Shown: piece after piece, positions 39,643 to 49,787 of the stretch
Position numbering within the stretch: position 1 is the stretch's first letter
Layout of the letters: each line of letters starts with the position of its first letter
Source: Methanosarcina barkeri MS
Lineage (GTDB): Archaea > Halobacteriota > Methanosarcinia > Methanosarcinales > Methanosarcinaceae
Assembly (NCBI RefSeq): GCF_000970025.1
Contig: NZ_CP009528.1
Location: 3,397,168-3,461,167 of the forward strand
Direction: 5' to 3'
Length of the DNA: 64,000 nucleotides
Made by a program: the position numbers and the translations under genes
Notes under the pieces: model-generated
The model's input: the letters and a program-made list of their open reading frames with translations, nothing else
The model's database searches: none
Told to the model about the DNA's origin: nothing

Positions 39643-41602
39643 AGTTTTATTATTTGCTCACATATCTGTCTAGAATTTTTAATTAGTCCAGGTATAAGAA
39701 ATAGACCATAATATACTATTCAATGACAATACCTTTCTGGTTAAAAAAACATAAAAAGGAGAGGTTGGAGAAATTGCTTTCTGAAGAAATTAAGCTAATG
39801 AAGCCCATTTTCACATTTATCGAAAATCAAGAGAATAAAGAAAGTTTGAGACTCCTGTTTTTGCTTCCTGTTTTCCTGTTCCTGATTATTTCTCCAGGAG
39901 CAGCTGCATCAAGCAACTGGGAACTTAACCCCCAAAATCCCGTTGTTGGGGATATGATGACAATAAAAGGAACCGGTTTTGAGGGAGATACTGCAAAAGT
40001 GCTGGTATCCTTCGAAAAAGATGTGGAGGTTCAGGATGGAGAATACGAGTACTTGCTTGAAGATGTAGTAATTCCCTCCAGCTCCTACAATAGTTTTACC
40101 GTGCAGGCAGAAGGAGTAGAGGATCTGAATGTGAGAGCAAAAATGCTCTTATGGTTAACTAAAAGCGCAGAGACAAAAGACGGCACTGTTACCGTTTCCC
40201 AGGCAAATGTTCCACCAGGAACATATAAGATAAGAATTGACGGAAAGGCAAGTGGTTCTAGTGTCAAACTCAAGATAACAGCCATGCAAGAGATAGAAGT
40301 AGATTCTGATGGAAATTTCAGCTATCAATATAATACTAAATCCATACCTGCAGGCGATTTTGCAGTAAATGTTGAGGGCATTACAAAGCAAATAGAATTA
40401 CAGACATCAGAAAGCCTTTCTTCGGAAACAAACTCTTCGGAACATAACTCGAGTGAAGAACAAAATAAAGAAAGTCTGCCTTCAAAAATGAACTCATCGG
40501 GACAGAATTCAAGTGAAGAAAAAGATAACGAAAGTTCTGGAGATACATCTGAAATAAAAATATATGACTGGACAGACAGTCAGAGAAACGAGTCGGCAAT
40601 AACTGGGATAAAAACAGAGAAAAATAGCTGGAACAATCTGAAATTTATATTGTCATATCCTTATTCTCTTCGTCCGTTTTATACCGTAAACGAGAGCTTA
40701 AAGTTAAGCTACTATGGACCTGAAACTTTAGGACAGCAGAATGTGGACATTTACCTCATTAAGGAACACAGTCCGTGTTCTCCGGGAAAAGAGATTTCAT
40801 ATAGTATGAATGAAAGCACGATTAGTCTTGAAGATGTCTTAAACAACGATACAGAAACTTATGCCAAGATACCTGCAACCCTGAACAAAGAAGGAGACCT
40901 TACTCCCCTGACAATGGGCCCTCTTCAGGCAGGCCACTACTGGATCCTTATAACCCTTGCAGGAAACGAAACGGAAAAAACAGGATCGGAAAAAGGAATC
41001 CTTTTAGCAAAATATTTTGAAGTTCTCAAATATCAAATGGAAGCCAGAACTTCATATAACCTTCAAGAAGGCGAAAACTTAGAAATAAACCTGGATCTGA
41101 AAAATGCACCCGCTGAGAAGAATTATACTTACTGGGCTGTGCTGATAAATGATGGTGCCTATACAACATCTGAAAACACAAACTCAATCTGGACGACCAC
41201 CAAAATAAGGCCTATTGTGAACGGAATTGACCTTATCAGGAATTTGGAAACCAATTTGAGTGGAAATGAATCTGAAAATGAAAAAGACGACATTCAGAAC
41301 GAGATCCAGACCCTTATAGGGAAAGATAACGGTACGATAAGCATAGGTGAGAAAAACCAGAGTAACCTTTCCCTGAAAAGCCTGGAACTTCCCCCAGGAG
41401 ACTATCTCCTCCTTATGGGAGCCTATGAAAATAATGAAAGTCTGGCAGGCATAGACCAGAAAAAGCTGAAAATATCCTCCGAAAATTCGTATGGATTGGA
41501 CTTGAAATCTATATCCGGAAAATACCTCAAGTATATCTTCAATGGAGTTAAGAGCCTCTCCGCTTATGTGAATTAAGTCCATTCTCAGAAACTTAAAATC
41601 AC

Positions 41603-43051
41603 CCCATTTGTCATCGGTTAAGGATTCATTTCCTTCTCCTGTTATTCATTTTTGAACCCAATTCTTTCATTTTTTATTCAAACCATTCATCTCTAAACCT
41701 TTCTCTGTTTACATGTGGATCTAATGCTTGACTTTCATATACGCTCATTATCGTTTCAAAAGTTCTTTGAATTCCACACATATATAGAATTACTGTCAAC
41801 AAATCTGATGCATTTTCTGCAAATATTGTACTCCAACGTAACTGTGTATATCTAGCCATTTTTTTAGGATAAGTTATTGAGTTTCTTACAAGAGAATAAA
41901 TTCTTCTGCTAACGATTAGTGTCAATATTGCTGTCCAGATTAGAGCTTCAATTACCTGCACATTCTTTGTTTCAAGAACGTCCAGCGCATATTTGCTTTT
42001 CAATTCCTTAAACAACAGTTCTATGTCCCATCTTGCTCCATATAGGTTTGCAATGTCTTTTGCATTCAAAATATCTTTCTGAATATTTGTGATATAAATA
42101 TGGTACTTTTCATCCTCGTCATTATAGACTGCAACAAGACGTACAATCATCTCATCCTGTTTTTGTTTACCTTTGTATGCTCTTCTTTTAAACTATATTT
42201 TCACAACAGCATCAAGATCTTTCCCAGAAAGTTGTTTAATGCATTCACTAACAGTTTTTCCAGCGAACTCCTTGCTTTTTGTTTTAGAAAGTCCCACTTC
42301 AACAGAAACAAGAATAGGATCCATATTTTTCCTTATTCTCGAAACAAAATATCCTCCATTTTCCTTAACCCTTGCAAACATCTGAGTTTTGTAAAAACCA
42401 AGATCAACAAGCAGAATACGATCTTTGATCCAGGGACCTATTTTTAATGTTTTGATCTCAGCTGTTTTTTCAGAATACAGGGCAACTGTTTTAGGTTCGT
42501 TAGCAACTGCGCTTACCATAACCCCCACTTTTATGCCTGCAGCTACTTTTCTTGTCCTTACCGCTGGAAACTTATCTGCTAAAGAAGAGTGAAGACGAAC
42601 AATTGTACTGTCCTGAATGAGAACATCCTGGAAGTTTTCGAGTTTTTTGCTAAGTTTTCTTCCAGGATCTTTTGCAAGCTCCTCTATGCCGTGAATAACA
42701 CACTGATGAAGAAACTCAACAAGTTCTGGAGTAAAACGATAGTATCAGCTGCTATCACTTATTGTTTTTTGTGACTCAGTTTCATATTCTCGTTTTAAAC
42801 TGGCAAGTGTACGCTGCAAGCGTACACCAAAACTCAGAGTTAAAACCCAATAATGACAGGGTCAATTTTACGTTCACGTACTATAAGACCAGTTTCTTTG
42901 GCAGCTTGCCTTAACCACTCTTCGGGAAACATTTTCCGAAGAGAGTCTTCAAGAGTAGGTGGGAAACGAGGAGACATAGATTCAAAGAGTATAATATTAG
43001 TATAAAAACATATACAGGAGATGGGATTTAATGCTTAACCAATGACCAATG
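41603..43051 (-). mobile_element. IS4-family insertion sequence, 1.45 kb, 8-bp target duplication
   Basis: The left end CCATTTGTCATCGGTTAAG and the inverted right end CATTGGTCATTGGTTAAG match at about 16 of 18 positions. AAAATCAC flanks both sides (41595-41602 and 43052-43059). The element lies in the 3' part of surface gene B. Its transposase is degenerate. A single copy of the same end occurs at 59498-59515. Confidence 0.88.
41674..42977 (-). pseudogene. IS4-family transposase with frameshift, TGA and TAG
   Basis: The ATG at 42977 begins MSPRFPPTLEDSLRKMFPEE. A one-nucleotide shift occurs near 42838-42845. The next frame runs LQRTLASLKREYE to SDSS, then TGA at 42745-42747 (where Trp would fit, before YYRFTPELV). 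It continues through FQDVLIQDSTIVRLH to LDAVVKI, then TAG at 42193-42195, then FKRRAYKGKQKQ. The final part has the IS4 YREK signature (YGARWDIELLFKELK). TAG can mean pyrrolysine in Methanosarcina, but the TGA and frameshift show a dead gene. Confidence 0.85.
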
Positions 43052-43235
43052 AAAATCACTCATATCCAAAGATTTCAAGCATACCTTCAGGCAAACTCAT
43101 TATTAGAAGTCTTAAGAAATCCTCCAGAACTTTACTCCTTCCTGTTAGGCTTTGCAGGAACCCTACTGACAGGGCTTGCGGCACTTAGGAAAAAGAAGCA
43201 AGCCCTGATAAAAACCGAAAAATCGGAAAAAAATT

Positions 43236-43272
43236 GAGAGAAAGAATGTAGAAAACTACACTCTTTTCTCCT
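43236..43272 (+). terminator. Terminator hairpin after surface gene B remnant
   Basis: GAGAGAAAGAATGTAG-AAAA-CTACACTCTTTTCTCC is homologous to the hairpins after A and C. Confidence 0.6.
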
Positions 43273-43341
43273 TATGATCTGACATAAATGTCTGTATACA
43301 GAGTACGTTATACTGAAAGCAGCCAGGAATACTAAAAAGTA

Positions 43342-43354
43342 AAATATATAAACC
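43342..43354 (+). promoter_or_regulatory. Promoter of surface gene C (repeated unit 2)
   Basis: AAATATATAAACCAGTTTTATCA is the same promoter as before gene B, with the same leader downstream. Confidence 0.6.
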
Positions 43355-43942
43355 AGTTTTATCACTTATTATTATATCTATCTAGAATTTTTATAATTAG
43401 TCCACATTATGAGACATAGGCCATAATACAACTATTTAATGGATAATAGCCTTTTCAGTCAAAAAAATACCAAGAAGAGAGGTTCAAGAGATTGCTTCCT
43501 GAAGAAATTAAGCTAATAAAGCCAGTTTTTACATTCATCAAAAACCCTAAGAACAAAGAAAGTTTGAAACTCCTGTTTTTGCTTTCTGTTTTCCTGTTTC
43601 TGATTCTTTCTCCAGGAGCAGCTGCATCAAGCAACTGGGAACTTAACCCCCAAAATCCCGCTGCTGGAGATATAATTGAGATAAAAGGAACCGGTTTTGA
43701 GGGAGATACTGCGAAGGCACAGGTATCCTTCGAAAAAGATGTGGAGGTTCAGGATGGAGAATATGAGTATCTGCTTGAAGATGTAGTAATTCCCTCCAGC
43801 TCCTACAATAGTTTTACCGTGCAGGCAGAAGGAGTAGAGGATCTGAATGTGAGAGCAAAAATGCTACTGTGGATAACTAAAAGTGGAGAGGCAAAAGATG
43901 GCACTGCTACCGTTACCCAGACAAACGTCCCTGCAGGAACAT

Positions 43943-45081
43943 TAGGAGTTACGCAGTTGGCTCCTAGCATATTGTTTTTTCCAAACTTTCAAATATTTGA
44001 ATTAATTTAACGTGTATTGGGGATTCCTTAAGTATTCTGTCACTGCCACTCTTCTAATTTTCATAGCACTTTCAAACCAGGATATTCCACTTTTGATTCT
44101 TTGTAATTCCAGTCTAAGAAAAGCTCTTAATGAGAACATTATATGTGCTCTTTGTGATTCTTCCTTTCTTGCCTGACATTTTTCGACACCACAGAACTGT
44201 TTTATTCCCCTATGATATTCCTCAATTTTCCATGACTTCTTTGCCAAATCTTCACGTTTTGCTTCATCCATCTCTTGCACATCTGTAACCCAGTGTTGCG
44301 TGTCTCCATTTTTTGAAACTATCCTAAACACCTTTACAAATCCATATGCTTTGAGGTGAACCACACGTCCTTTTGGAGGAATATCTACTGTTTCAAGTGG
44401 CACATTTCCCTTGTTGTCAGGATTTACCAAACGATTATTTTTCAATCTTGTAAGGAAATGCCACTCTTTCTGTCTAATGGCTTTAAGGTTTTTCACACTT
44501 GCATACCATGTATCAAATAAAACGAATTTGGGATTAAAACCACGTTCTTCGGCCTTGTCAAGCATATCACGGAAATGGTCATTCTTTGTTTTGTCGTCTA
44601 CATCGATGTTATAAATTCGAAAATCGATAGGTATAACGGTTGTACCGTCAGTCCAAACTAAGGTAACCAGGCCTATTCCCTTTACAGTACGATGATGTTT
44701 TCCACTCCACATACGACGAACAAAAGCAATTTCTTCTGCGTATGGTTTATCTAATGTTGAATCATCAACAATTAGGTATCCTCCCTTAAGCTTGACATAA
44801 CTTTTTACTTCCTCCCATAGTGCTTCCGTGTCTGGAGGTTGCCTTTGAAGGCAACGAGTAAAAGCATCATGAGAAGGAGCATTAGCTATGTCTGGATAAC
44901 ATCTAGCAGCTTCAGTACAGCTAAAAACGTTAGAAGCCGCAATGAGAAAATTAATGTAGTCAATGTCGGTACACTTAGGTGGATTTATGTCCATAACTCC
45001 GTACGTTTTTAGAGAAACACTAAGCCATAAGTATATTTATAAAGATATCAAGTTTTCGGCATTTTAACTGCGTAAGTCCTA
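43943..45081 (-). mobile_element. Insertion sequence, 1139 bp, 5-bp target duplication
   Basis: The terminal inverted repeats are TAGGAGTTACGCAGTT and TAGGACTTACGCAGTT (15 of 16). AACAT is duplicated at 43938-43942 and 45082-45086. It carries one apparently intact transposase gene. Confidence 0.9.
44002..44994 (-). CDS. DDE transposase (IS701/IS4-like superfamily)
   Basis: The 330-aa protein appears complete. Acidic motifs are LIVDDSTLDKPYAEE (about 75), FVLFDTWYAS (about 158) and KIEEYHRGIKQF (about 262). The family within the DDE superfamily is not certain. It is the only gene of this IS and reads against surface gene C. Confidence 0.87.
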   Translation of the reverse strand: MDINPPKCTDIDYINFLIAASNVFSCTEAARCYPDIANAPSHDAFTRCLQRQPPDTEALWEEVKSYVKLKGGYLIVDDSTLDKPYAEEIAFVRRMWSGKHHRTVKGIGLVTLVWTDGTTVIPIDFRIYNIDVDDKTKNDHFRDMLDKAEERGFNPKFVLFDTWYASVKNLKAIRQKEWHFLTRLKNNRLVNPDNKGNVPLETVDIPPKGRVVHLKAYGFVKVFRIVSKNGDTQHWVTDVQEMDEAKREDLAKKSWKIEEYHRGIKQFCGVEKCQARKEESQRAHIMFSLRAFLRLELQRIKSGISWFESAMKIRRVAVTEYLRNPQYTLN

Positions 45082-45780
45082 AACATATGAAATCAGGATC
45101 GACGGAAAGGCAAGTGGTTCTAATGTCAAACTCAAGATAACAGCCACGCAAGAGATAGAGGTAGATTCTGATGGAAGTATCAGCTACCTATATAGTACTA
45201 AGTCTATACCGGCAGGCGATTTTGAAGTAAATGTTGGAGACACTGCAAAACAGGTAGAATTACAGTCTGAAGAAAACCTCTCTTCGGAACAGAACTTGAC
45301 TGAAGAACAAAATAACGAAAACCTGACTTCGGAAACAAACTCTTCGGAACAGAACTTGACTGAAGAACAAAATAATGGAAGTTCTGAAGATACATCCCAG
45401 AAAGAGCTGAAAACATCTGGTGGAAATTCTCAAAGAGCGAGCTTGATATCCAGCTCGGAGAATTCTACTGGAGACAATATCACTAATATTTCTTCAGTGA
45501 CAAACAAAATATCTTCGCTTATGAGAATTAAGTCCATTCTCGAAACTCCAAAATCATTCATAGCCGAAGATATCAAGCCATACATCCAGGCAAACTCATT
45601 ATCAGAAGTCTTAAGAAATCCTCCAAAACTTCCCTCTTTCCTGTTAGGCTTTGCAGGAACCCTGCTGATAGGGCTTGTGATACTGATGAAAAAGAAAAAG
45701 TGATAAATTAAATAGAAGACTAGACTGGAAAATTTCCATTCAGCCTTAACAAAAACAGAAAATCTTGAAAAAAAGATTAT

Positions 45781-45814
45781 GAGAAAGGATGTAGAAGCCT
45801 ACAATCCTTTCTCT
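45781..45814 (+). terminator. Terminator hairpin after surface gene C
   Basis: GAGAAAGGATGTAG-AAGC-CTACAATCCTTTCTC forms a nearly perfect stem followed by TTTA. Confidence 0.65.
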
Positions 45815-45883
45815 TTACAGCTGAATGCAAAAACCTGTATACTGAATACGTTTTTCTGCAAACAGTCAGAATACTAAAAAGAA

Positions 45884-45896
45884 AAATATATAAACT
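45884..45896 (+). promoter_or_regulatory. Promoter of surface gene D (repeated unit 3)
   Basis: AAATATATAAACTAGTTTTATTA, with the shared leader TAGAATTTTTATAATTAGTC-type sequence after it, is the third copy of this promoter. Confidence 0.6.
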
Positions 45897-46027
45897 AGTT
45901 TTATTATTTGTCTTTATATCTGTCGAGAATTTTTATAATTAGTCTAGATGTAAAGAAAAATAGACCTATAATATAGCTATTCAATGAACAATAGCCTTTC
46001 TAATCAAGAAAAGATTAAGAGGAGAGG

Positions 46028-46903
46028 TTGGAGAAATTGCTTTCTGAAGAAATTAAGTTAATAAAGCCCGTTTTTACATTTATCAAAAATCCGAAGAATA
46101 AGGAAAGTTTGAGACTCCTGTTCTTGCTTCCTATTTTCCTATTCCTGATTATGTCTCCCGGAGCAGCTGCATCAAGCAACTGGGAACTTACCCCTCAAAA
46201 TCCAGTTGTTGGGGATACAATAGAGATAAAAGGAACCGGTTTTGAGGGAGATACTGTGGAAGTGCAGGTGGCTTTCGAAAAAAAAGTAGAGGTTCAGGAT
46301 GGGGAATACGCGTACCAACTTGAAGATGTAGTAATCCCCTCTGGTTCTGACAACAGTTTTGTCGTGAAGGCTATAGGGGCCGATGACTTGAATGTGAGAG
46401 CAAAGATGCTCCTATGGTTAACTAAAAGTGCAGAGGCAAAAGACGGTACTGCCACCGTTTTCCAGGCACATGTTCCTTCAGGAACATATAAGATAAGAAT
46501 TGACGGAAAGGCAAGTGGTTCTAGTGTCAAACTCAGGATAACAGCCGTGCAAAAAATAGAGGTTGATTCTGATGGAAGTATCAGCTATCAATATAATACC
46601 AAGTCTATACCGGCAGGCAATTTTGAAGTAAAAGTTGATGGCATTACAAAGAAGATAGAATTACAGCCATCAGAAAGCCTCTCTTCAGAAACAAACTCCT
46701 CGGAACAGAACTCAAGTGAGGAAGACGTAGGGGGAATAACCGAGAAAATAAAAGAAGAAATAGATAATGGAAAAAACATTTCCAGTGAAGAAAAGAAATT
46801 TGCCGATGATTTCAAAGACCTGAAATCGCAGAAGATATGGATAGCAGGAATCTTAGCCGTATTAATATTATTTGTGGTTTATTTAGGGAGGAAAAAGTCA
46901 TAA
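46028..46903 (+). CDS. Surface protein D: signal peptide, domain 1, C-terminal anchor
   Basis: The 291-aa protein has a TTG start after GGAGAGG. The signal helix is LLFLLPIFLFLIMSPGAAA. Domain 1 covers about residues 47-215 (WELTPQNPVVGD, IEIKGTGFEGDTVEVQV, GTYKIRIDGKASG). A Ser/Glu linker, a charged helix and a C-terminal membrane segment (IWIAGILAVLILFVVYLG) ending RKKS follow. The fold of domain 1 resembles an Ig-like or IPT-like beta domain by pattern only. It is the one intact short member and uses a different C-terminal anchor from A and C. Confidence 0.82.
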   Translation: MEKLLSEEIKLIKPVFTFIKNPKNKESLRLLFLLPIFLFLIMSPGAAASSNWELTPQNPVVGDTIEIKGTGFEGDTVEVQVAFEKKVEVQDGEYAYQLEDVVIPSGSDNSFVVKAIGADDLNVRAKMLLWLTKSAEAKDGTATVFQAHVPSGTYKIRIDGKASGSSVKLRITAVQKIEVDSDGSISYQYNTKSIPAGNFEVKVDGITKKIELQPSESLSSETNSSEQNSSEEDVGGITEKIKEEIDNGKNISSEEKKFADDFKDLKSQKIWIAGILAVLILFVVYLGRKKS

Positions 46904-47152
46904 TAATATACTGAGGGGTTTAAAATACATTTGTTTTTAGAATCCTTTGAAGACGATTTCGATAAACTATAAATACATATTAATAGTAGACATGTCTTGT
47001 AGATAAAATATATGAATATGAATTAATTTAATTAAAAAAGAAATTCGCGGATGAAAGCTTAATAATTAATGAAGTAGATAATATACAAAACTAAAGAATA
47101 TATAGCAAAAGTCCGGGATAAAACAATAAATACTAATTTAGGGGTGTAACGA

Positions 47153-48316
47153 TTGAAGAAAAAAATAGGAACAAATGGAATAGATATGAGGAAATGTAAA
47201 TTAACCTTCGCGGCTCTAATCTGCATTTTCGCACTTATTTCAGTATCAGCCGCAGTTTCCGAAAAAGGACTCTGGATTGCATCTATCGAGAAAAACGGAG
47301 ATAGCGTCGTCTTTGCAGACCATGATGATAGCCAGGACGAGGGAGGATGGATTCAACTCAGCGGAGGACAAGAAATCCAGCTTCCAGAACCACTTAGCTT
47401 TATCTACAATGGAACCAACTGTGTTGAAAAAGCAGGAACTGTGGTTAAACTAAACAAGGATAGTAACACGGAAGTGAACTATACATACCCATACTCCACA
47501 CATCCATTTTATACTGATGGCCAGAAAGTAACAATGACCTATAATGGTCCTTCAGCTTTTAAGAATCAGAAAGTGAATGTTTACCTTGTCAATGGGTCTA
47601 GTGTGAGTTCCGTCAAAAAAGCCATTGTTCTTGCGGGTAACGAAAGCATAAACCTGGGACAAATTTTCGGAGAAGGTACGGATAATTCTTACATCAAATT
47701 ATGCGCGACTCTGGACAAGAAAGGAGACCTGCTTAAACCAATTACCTTCTACTCCCTTAAGCCCGGGAGTTACGGCATCATTGTAACACTTGCGGATGAC
47801 GAAGACAAAGAGAACACCAGCATGGAAAAGAAAGTTCTTTCAGCAACTGGCTTTGAAGTAGTTAACTATGAACTGAAAACAAAGGCAGACAACAATATGA
47901 AGGAAGGCGACAACCTTGATGTTACAATGAGCCTGAAAAAAGCACCTGCTGATGGAAAGTTTACATACGGTGCCCTGCTGATAAATGAAGAGGCTTATAA
48001 AGCTGAAATAAACGTCAGCAGCAATGGGACAATAGACGGGACCAATGTTTCCGTTAACGATATAGACCTCAGGGATCTGGGCATAAGCTCCACAAACAAA
48101 AGTGAACTTACAAACGCAGTCCAGACTCTTATTGGAGAAGGCAACGGTACGATAAGTATAAGCGATGAAAACCAGAACACCCTTTCCCTTACAACCTTTG
48201 ACCTCCAGCCAGGGAACTACCTCCTCTTTACAGGTGCCTATGAACCTGGCAAAGGCCTTGTAGGCATAGACCAGGATAAACTGACAATAAGTACAAAAGG
48301 AACCTCACCGATATAA
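47153..48316 (+). CDS. Secreted protein E: domain 2 without anchor
   Basis: The TTG start at 47153 follows TAGGGGTG, and the first residues (MKKKIG) match those of gene A. A signal helix covers about residues 16-34. A short beta-rich region (GLWIASIEKNGDSVVFAD) precedes domain 2 (YPYSTHPFYTDGQKVTM to LQPGNYLLFTGAY). The protein stops right after domain 2, with no membrane helix, so it should be released or bound by partners. Codon use is less A-rich than gene A. Confidence 0.82.
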   Translation: MKKKIGTNGIDMRKCKLTFAALICIFALISVSAAVSEKGLWIASIEKNGDSVVFADHDDSQDEGGWIQLSGGQEIQLPEPLSFIYNGTNCVEKAGTVVKLNKDSNTEVNYTYPYSTHPFYTDGQKVTMTYNGPSAFKNQKVNVYLVNGSSVSSVKKAIVLAGNESINLGQIFGEGTDNSYIKLCATLDKKGDLLKPITFYSLKPGSYGIIVTLADDEDKENTSMEKKVLSATGFEVVNYELKTKADNNMKEGDNLDVTMSLKKAPADGKFTYGALLINEEAYKAEINVSSNGTIDGTNVSVNDIDLRDLGISSTNKSELTNAVQTLIGEGNGTISISDENQNTLSLTTFDLQPGNYLLFTGAYEPGKGLVGIDQDKLTISTKGTSPI

Positions 48317-48461
48317 TCGGGTCAGGACTCAGAAGCTGACAGATATCCCGGACTCTCCAAAAACAGATTTTGAGCCGGACTGATCAGTGTCGGAACAAAA
48401 GATTAAAACAAAAAGCTAAAACTCTAAAAAACGGTAAAAAGATAGAATAGAGTTAAGGCTT

Positions 48462-48498
48462 AAAAAGGTGGATTTCTTTATGAAACCACCTTTTTTTT
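48462..48498 (+). terminator. Terminator after gene E
   Basis: AAAAAGGTGG-A-TTTC-TTTAT-GAAA-CCACCTTTTTTTT is a strong hairpin with a T run, about 145 bp after the stop. Confidence 0.7.
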
Positions 48499-48500
48499 GA

Positions 48501-48794
48501 TTTTTCACTTTGATGTTTCATTTTGAGTTTTCACTTTGATGTTTCATTTTGAGTTTTCACTTTGATGTTTCATTTTGATTTTTCACTTTGATGTTTCATT
48601 TTGAGTTTTCACTTTGATGTTTCATTTTGAGTTTTCACTTTGATGTTTCATTTTGAGTTTTCACTTTGATGTTTCATTTTGAGTTTTCACTTTGATGTTT
48701 CATTTTGAGTTTTCACTTTGATGTTTCATTTTGAGTTTTCACTTTGATGTTTCATTTTGAGTTTTCACTTTGATGTTTCATTTTGAGTTTTCAC
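48501..48794. repeat. 26-bp tandem repeat, 11 copies
   Basis: The unit CACTTTGATGTTTCATTTTGAGTTTT recurs exactly every 26 bp from 48506 to 48766 with one or two base changes. The array directly follows the terminator of gene E. The sequence does not code. The rest of the spacer (48795-49187) is AT-rich and holds short repeats of ACTACTGGAAAACAGAAAA near 48953-49010. Confidence 0.92.
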
Positions 48795-49187
48795 CATTGT
48801 ATTTTGTCTTTTCTCCATTAATTAAAAATATTCAGTCAAGAATTCCAGACCGTTCAATATTTATTATCAGTCAATAGCCATCCTTATTCCTATTTACCAG
48901 AGAATCAATATTTATATAGCTTATCAACAATAGAAAAAACAGTATTAAGAAAGACTACTGGAAAACAGAAAAACTACTGAAAACAGAAAGATTACTGGAA
49001 AACAGAAAAACTGATATTGAAAATATCTATTGAGCTCATTCCAAAACTTAAAATAATTTCTTTAAATCCCATGCTCCAAATAATTAACTGAGTTTCTGAT
49101 CATGGGAAATAGTTATCAAACTTTACTGATTGAGAACAAAATTAGTTTTGGATAAACTCATTAAGTAAATCTTTTGGAACAATTCGT

Positions 49188-49469
49188 TTATTCCCGCAGG
49201 TGCTGCAGTAAACCTGAGATAGAGTGAAGCAAAATTCCGGTAAAAGTCATACCCATCCCTATAATGGTTAGAATTACCATCAAAACCGTTGGTCCGAAGG
49301 CAAGACTTCCGCCAAGATAGAAAGTCCTTAATAAATCGAGGCCTATGTATAACCCAATAGAAATGAGAACAAAACCTGGAAGGGTAAACCAGTATAGAGG
49401 ATTAAACTCCATTTTTAGAAAATTGTTAAATCGAACAGTCAGGCTATGCTTAAAAGGACTTCTAGCCAA
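49188..49469 (-). CDS. Orphan C-terminal membrane part of a family 2 glycosyltransferase
   Basis: The 93-aa protein has RFNNFLKMEFNPLYWFTLPG followed by two membrane helices and HSISGLLQHLRE. This matches the C-terminal membrane region of archaeal dolichol-phosphate-sugar glycosyltransferases. The catalytic GT-A domain is absent upstream (49470-49787 has no gene). It may be a remnant, or a small membrane protein in its own right. Confidence 0.55.
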   Translation of the reverse strand: MARSPFKHSLTVRFNNFLKMEFNPLYWFTLPGFVLISIGLYIGLDLLRTFYLGGSLAFGPTVLMVILTIIGMGMTFTGILLHSISGLLQHLRE

Positions 49470-49787
49470 ACCGTTTACATTATAGAACTGAATTATATTT
49501 TTAAACGTAAACTAACCTCCAGGTCAATAGATCCCACTACTATTTATATCTGGACTAATTTTCTTGGATAAGGTAGTTTTATAATATAAATACTTTTCTA
49601 AATGTTCAGGTATGAATAAATTATATGTTTGAGAAAAAAGTCACTTCAAGTATAGTCACAGAAAGGCAAAAAATCCACAAAAAACTCGGTGGGATTTTCA
49701 GGTCAAGTTGGAATTAATTTGCCTGATAGCCCCATGATAAAGTTAGATCCCAGGTCTTTCTATGCCTCCAAACCATTATGAGCGATT

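Larger units (their letters stand above)
39723..43237 (+). pseudogene. Surface protein B, frameshifted and split by an IS
   Basis: The open part (39723-41576, conserved TTG start at 39765 or 39774) has a signal helix (LLFLLPVFLFLIISPGAAA), domain 1 (WELNPQNPVVGD to NVEGITKQIEL, about residues 70-225), a Ser/Asn/Glu linker, and domain 2 (YPYSLRPFY to LPPGDYLLLMG), the same domain as in A and E. It ends early at SAYVN. By alignment with C, the DNA at 41553-41602 continues into the C-terminal region but in another frame. The gene then breaks at the IS (41603-43051) and resumes at 43052-43237 with QANSLLEVLRNPPE, the membrane helix and RKKK. At least two frameshifts plus the IS make it a pseudogene, though the 600-residue part could still be secreted unanchored. 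Confidence 0.75.
43492..45703 (+). pseudogene. Surface protein C disrupted by a clean IS insertion
   Basis: The first part (43492-43942, TTG start) encodes a signal helix (LLFLLSVFLFLILSPGAAA) and most of domain 1. After the IS the frame resumes at 45087 (YEIRIDGKASGSNVKLKI), goes through a Ser/Asn/Glu linker with a repeated SSEQNLTEEQNN unit, and ends with QANSLSEVLRNPPKLPSFLL, a membrane helix and MKKKK. Removing the IS and one AACAT copy joins GGA-ACA-TAT-GAA in frame and gives 355 aa with no other lesion. It lacks domain 2. The insertion looks recent. Confidence 0.85.

Noticed and set aside
48501-48794. Possible CRISPR array
   Set aside because: Units are contiguous with no unique spacers; it is a simple tandem repeat. 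The same holds for the arrays at 15968, 58510 and 62930.
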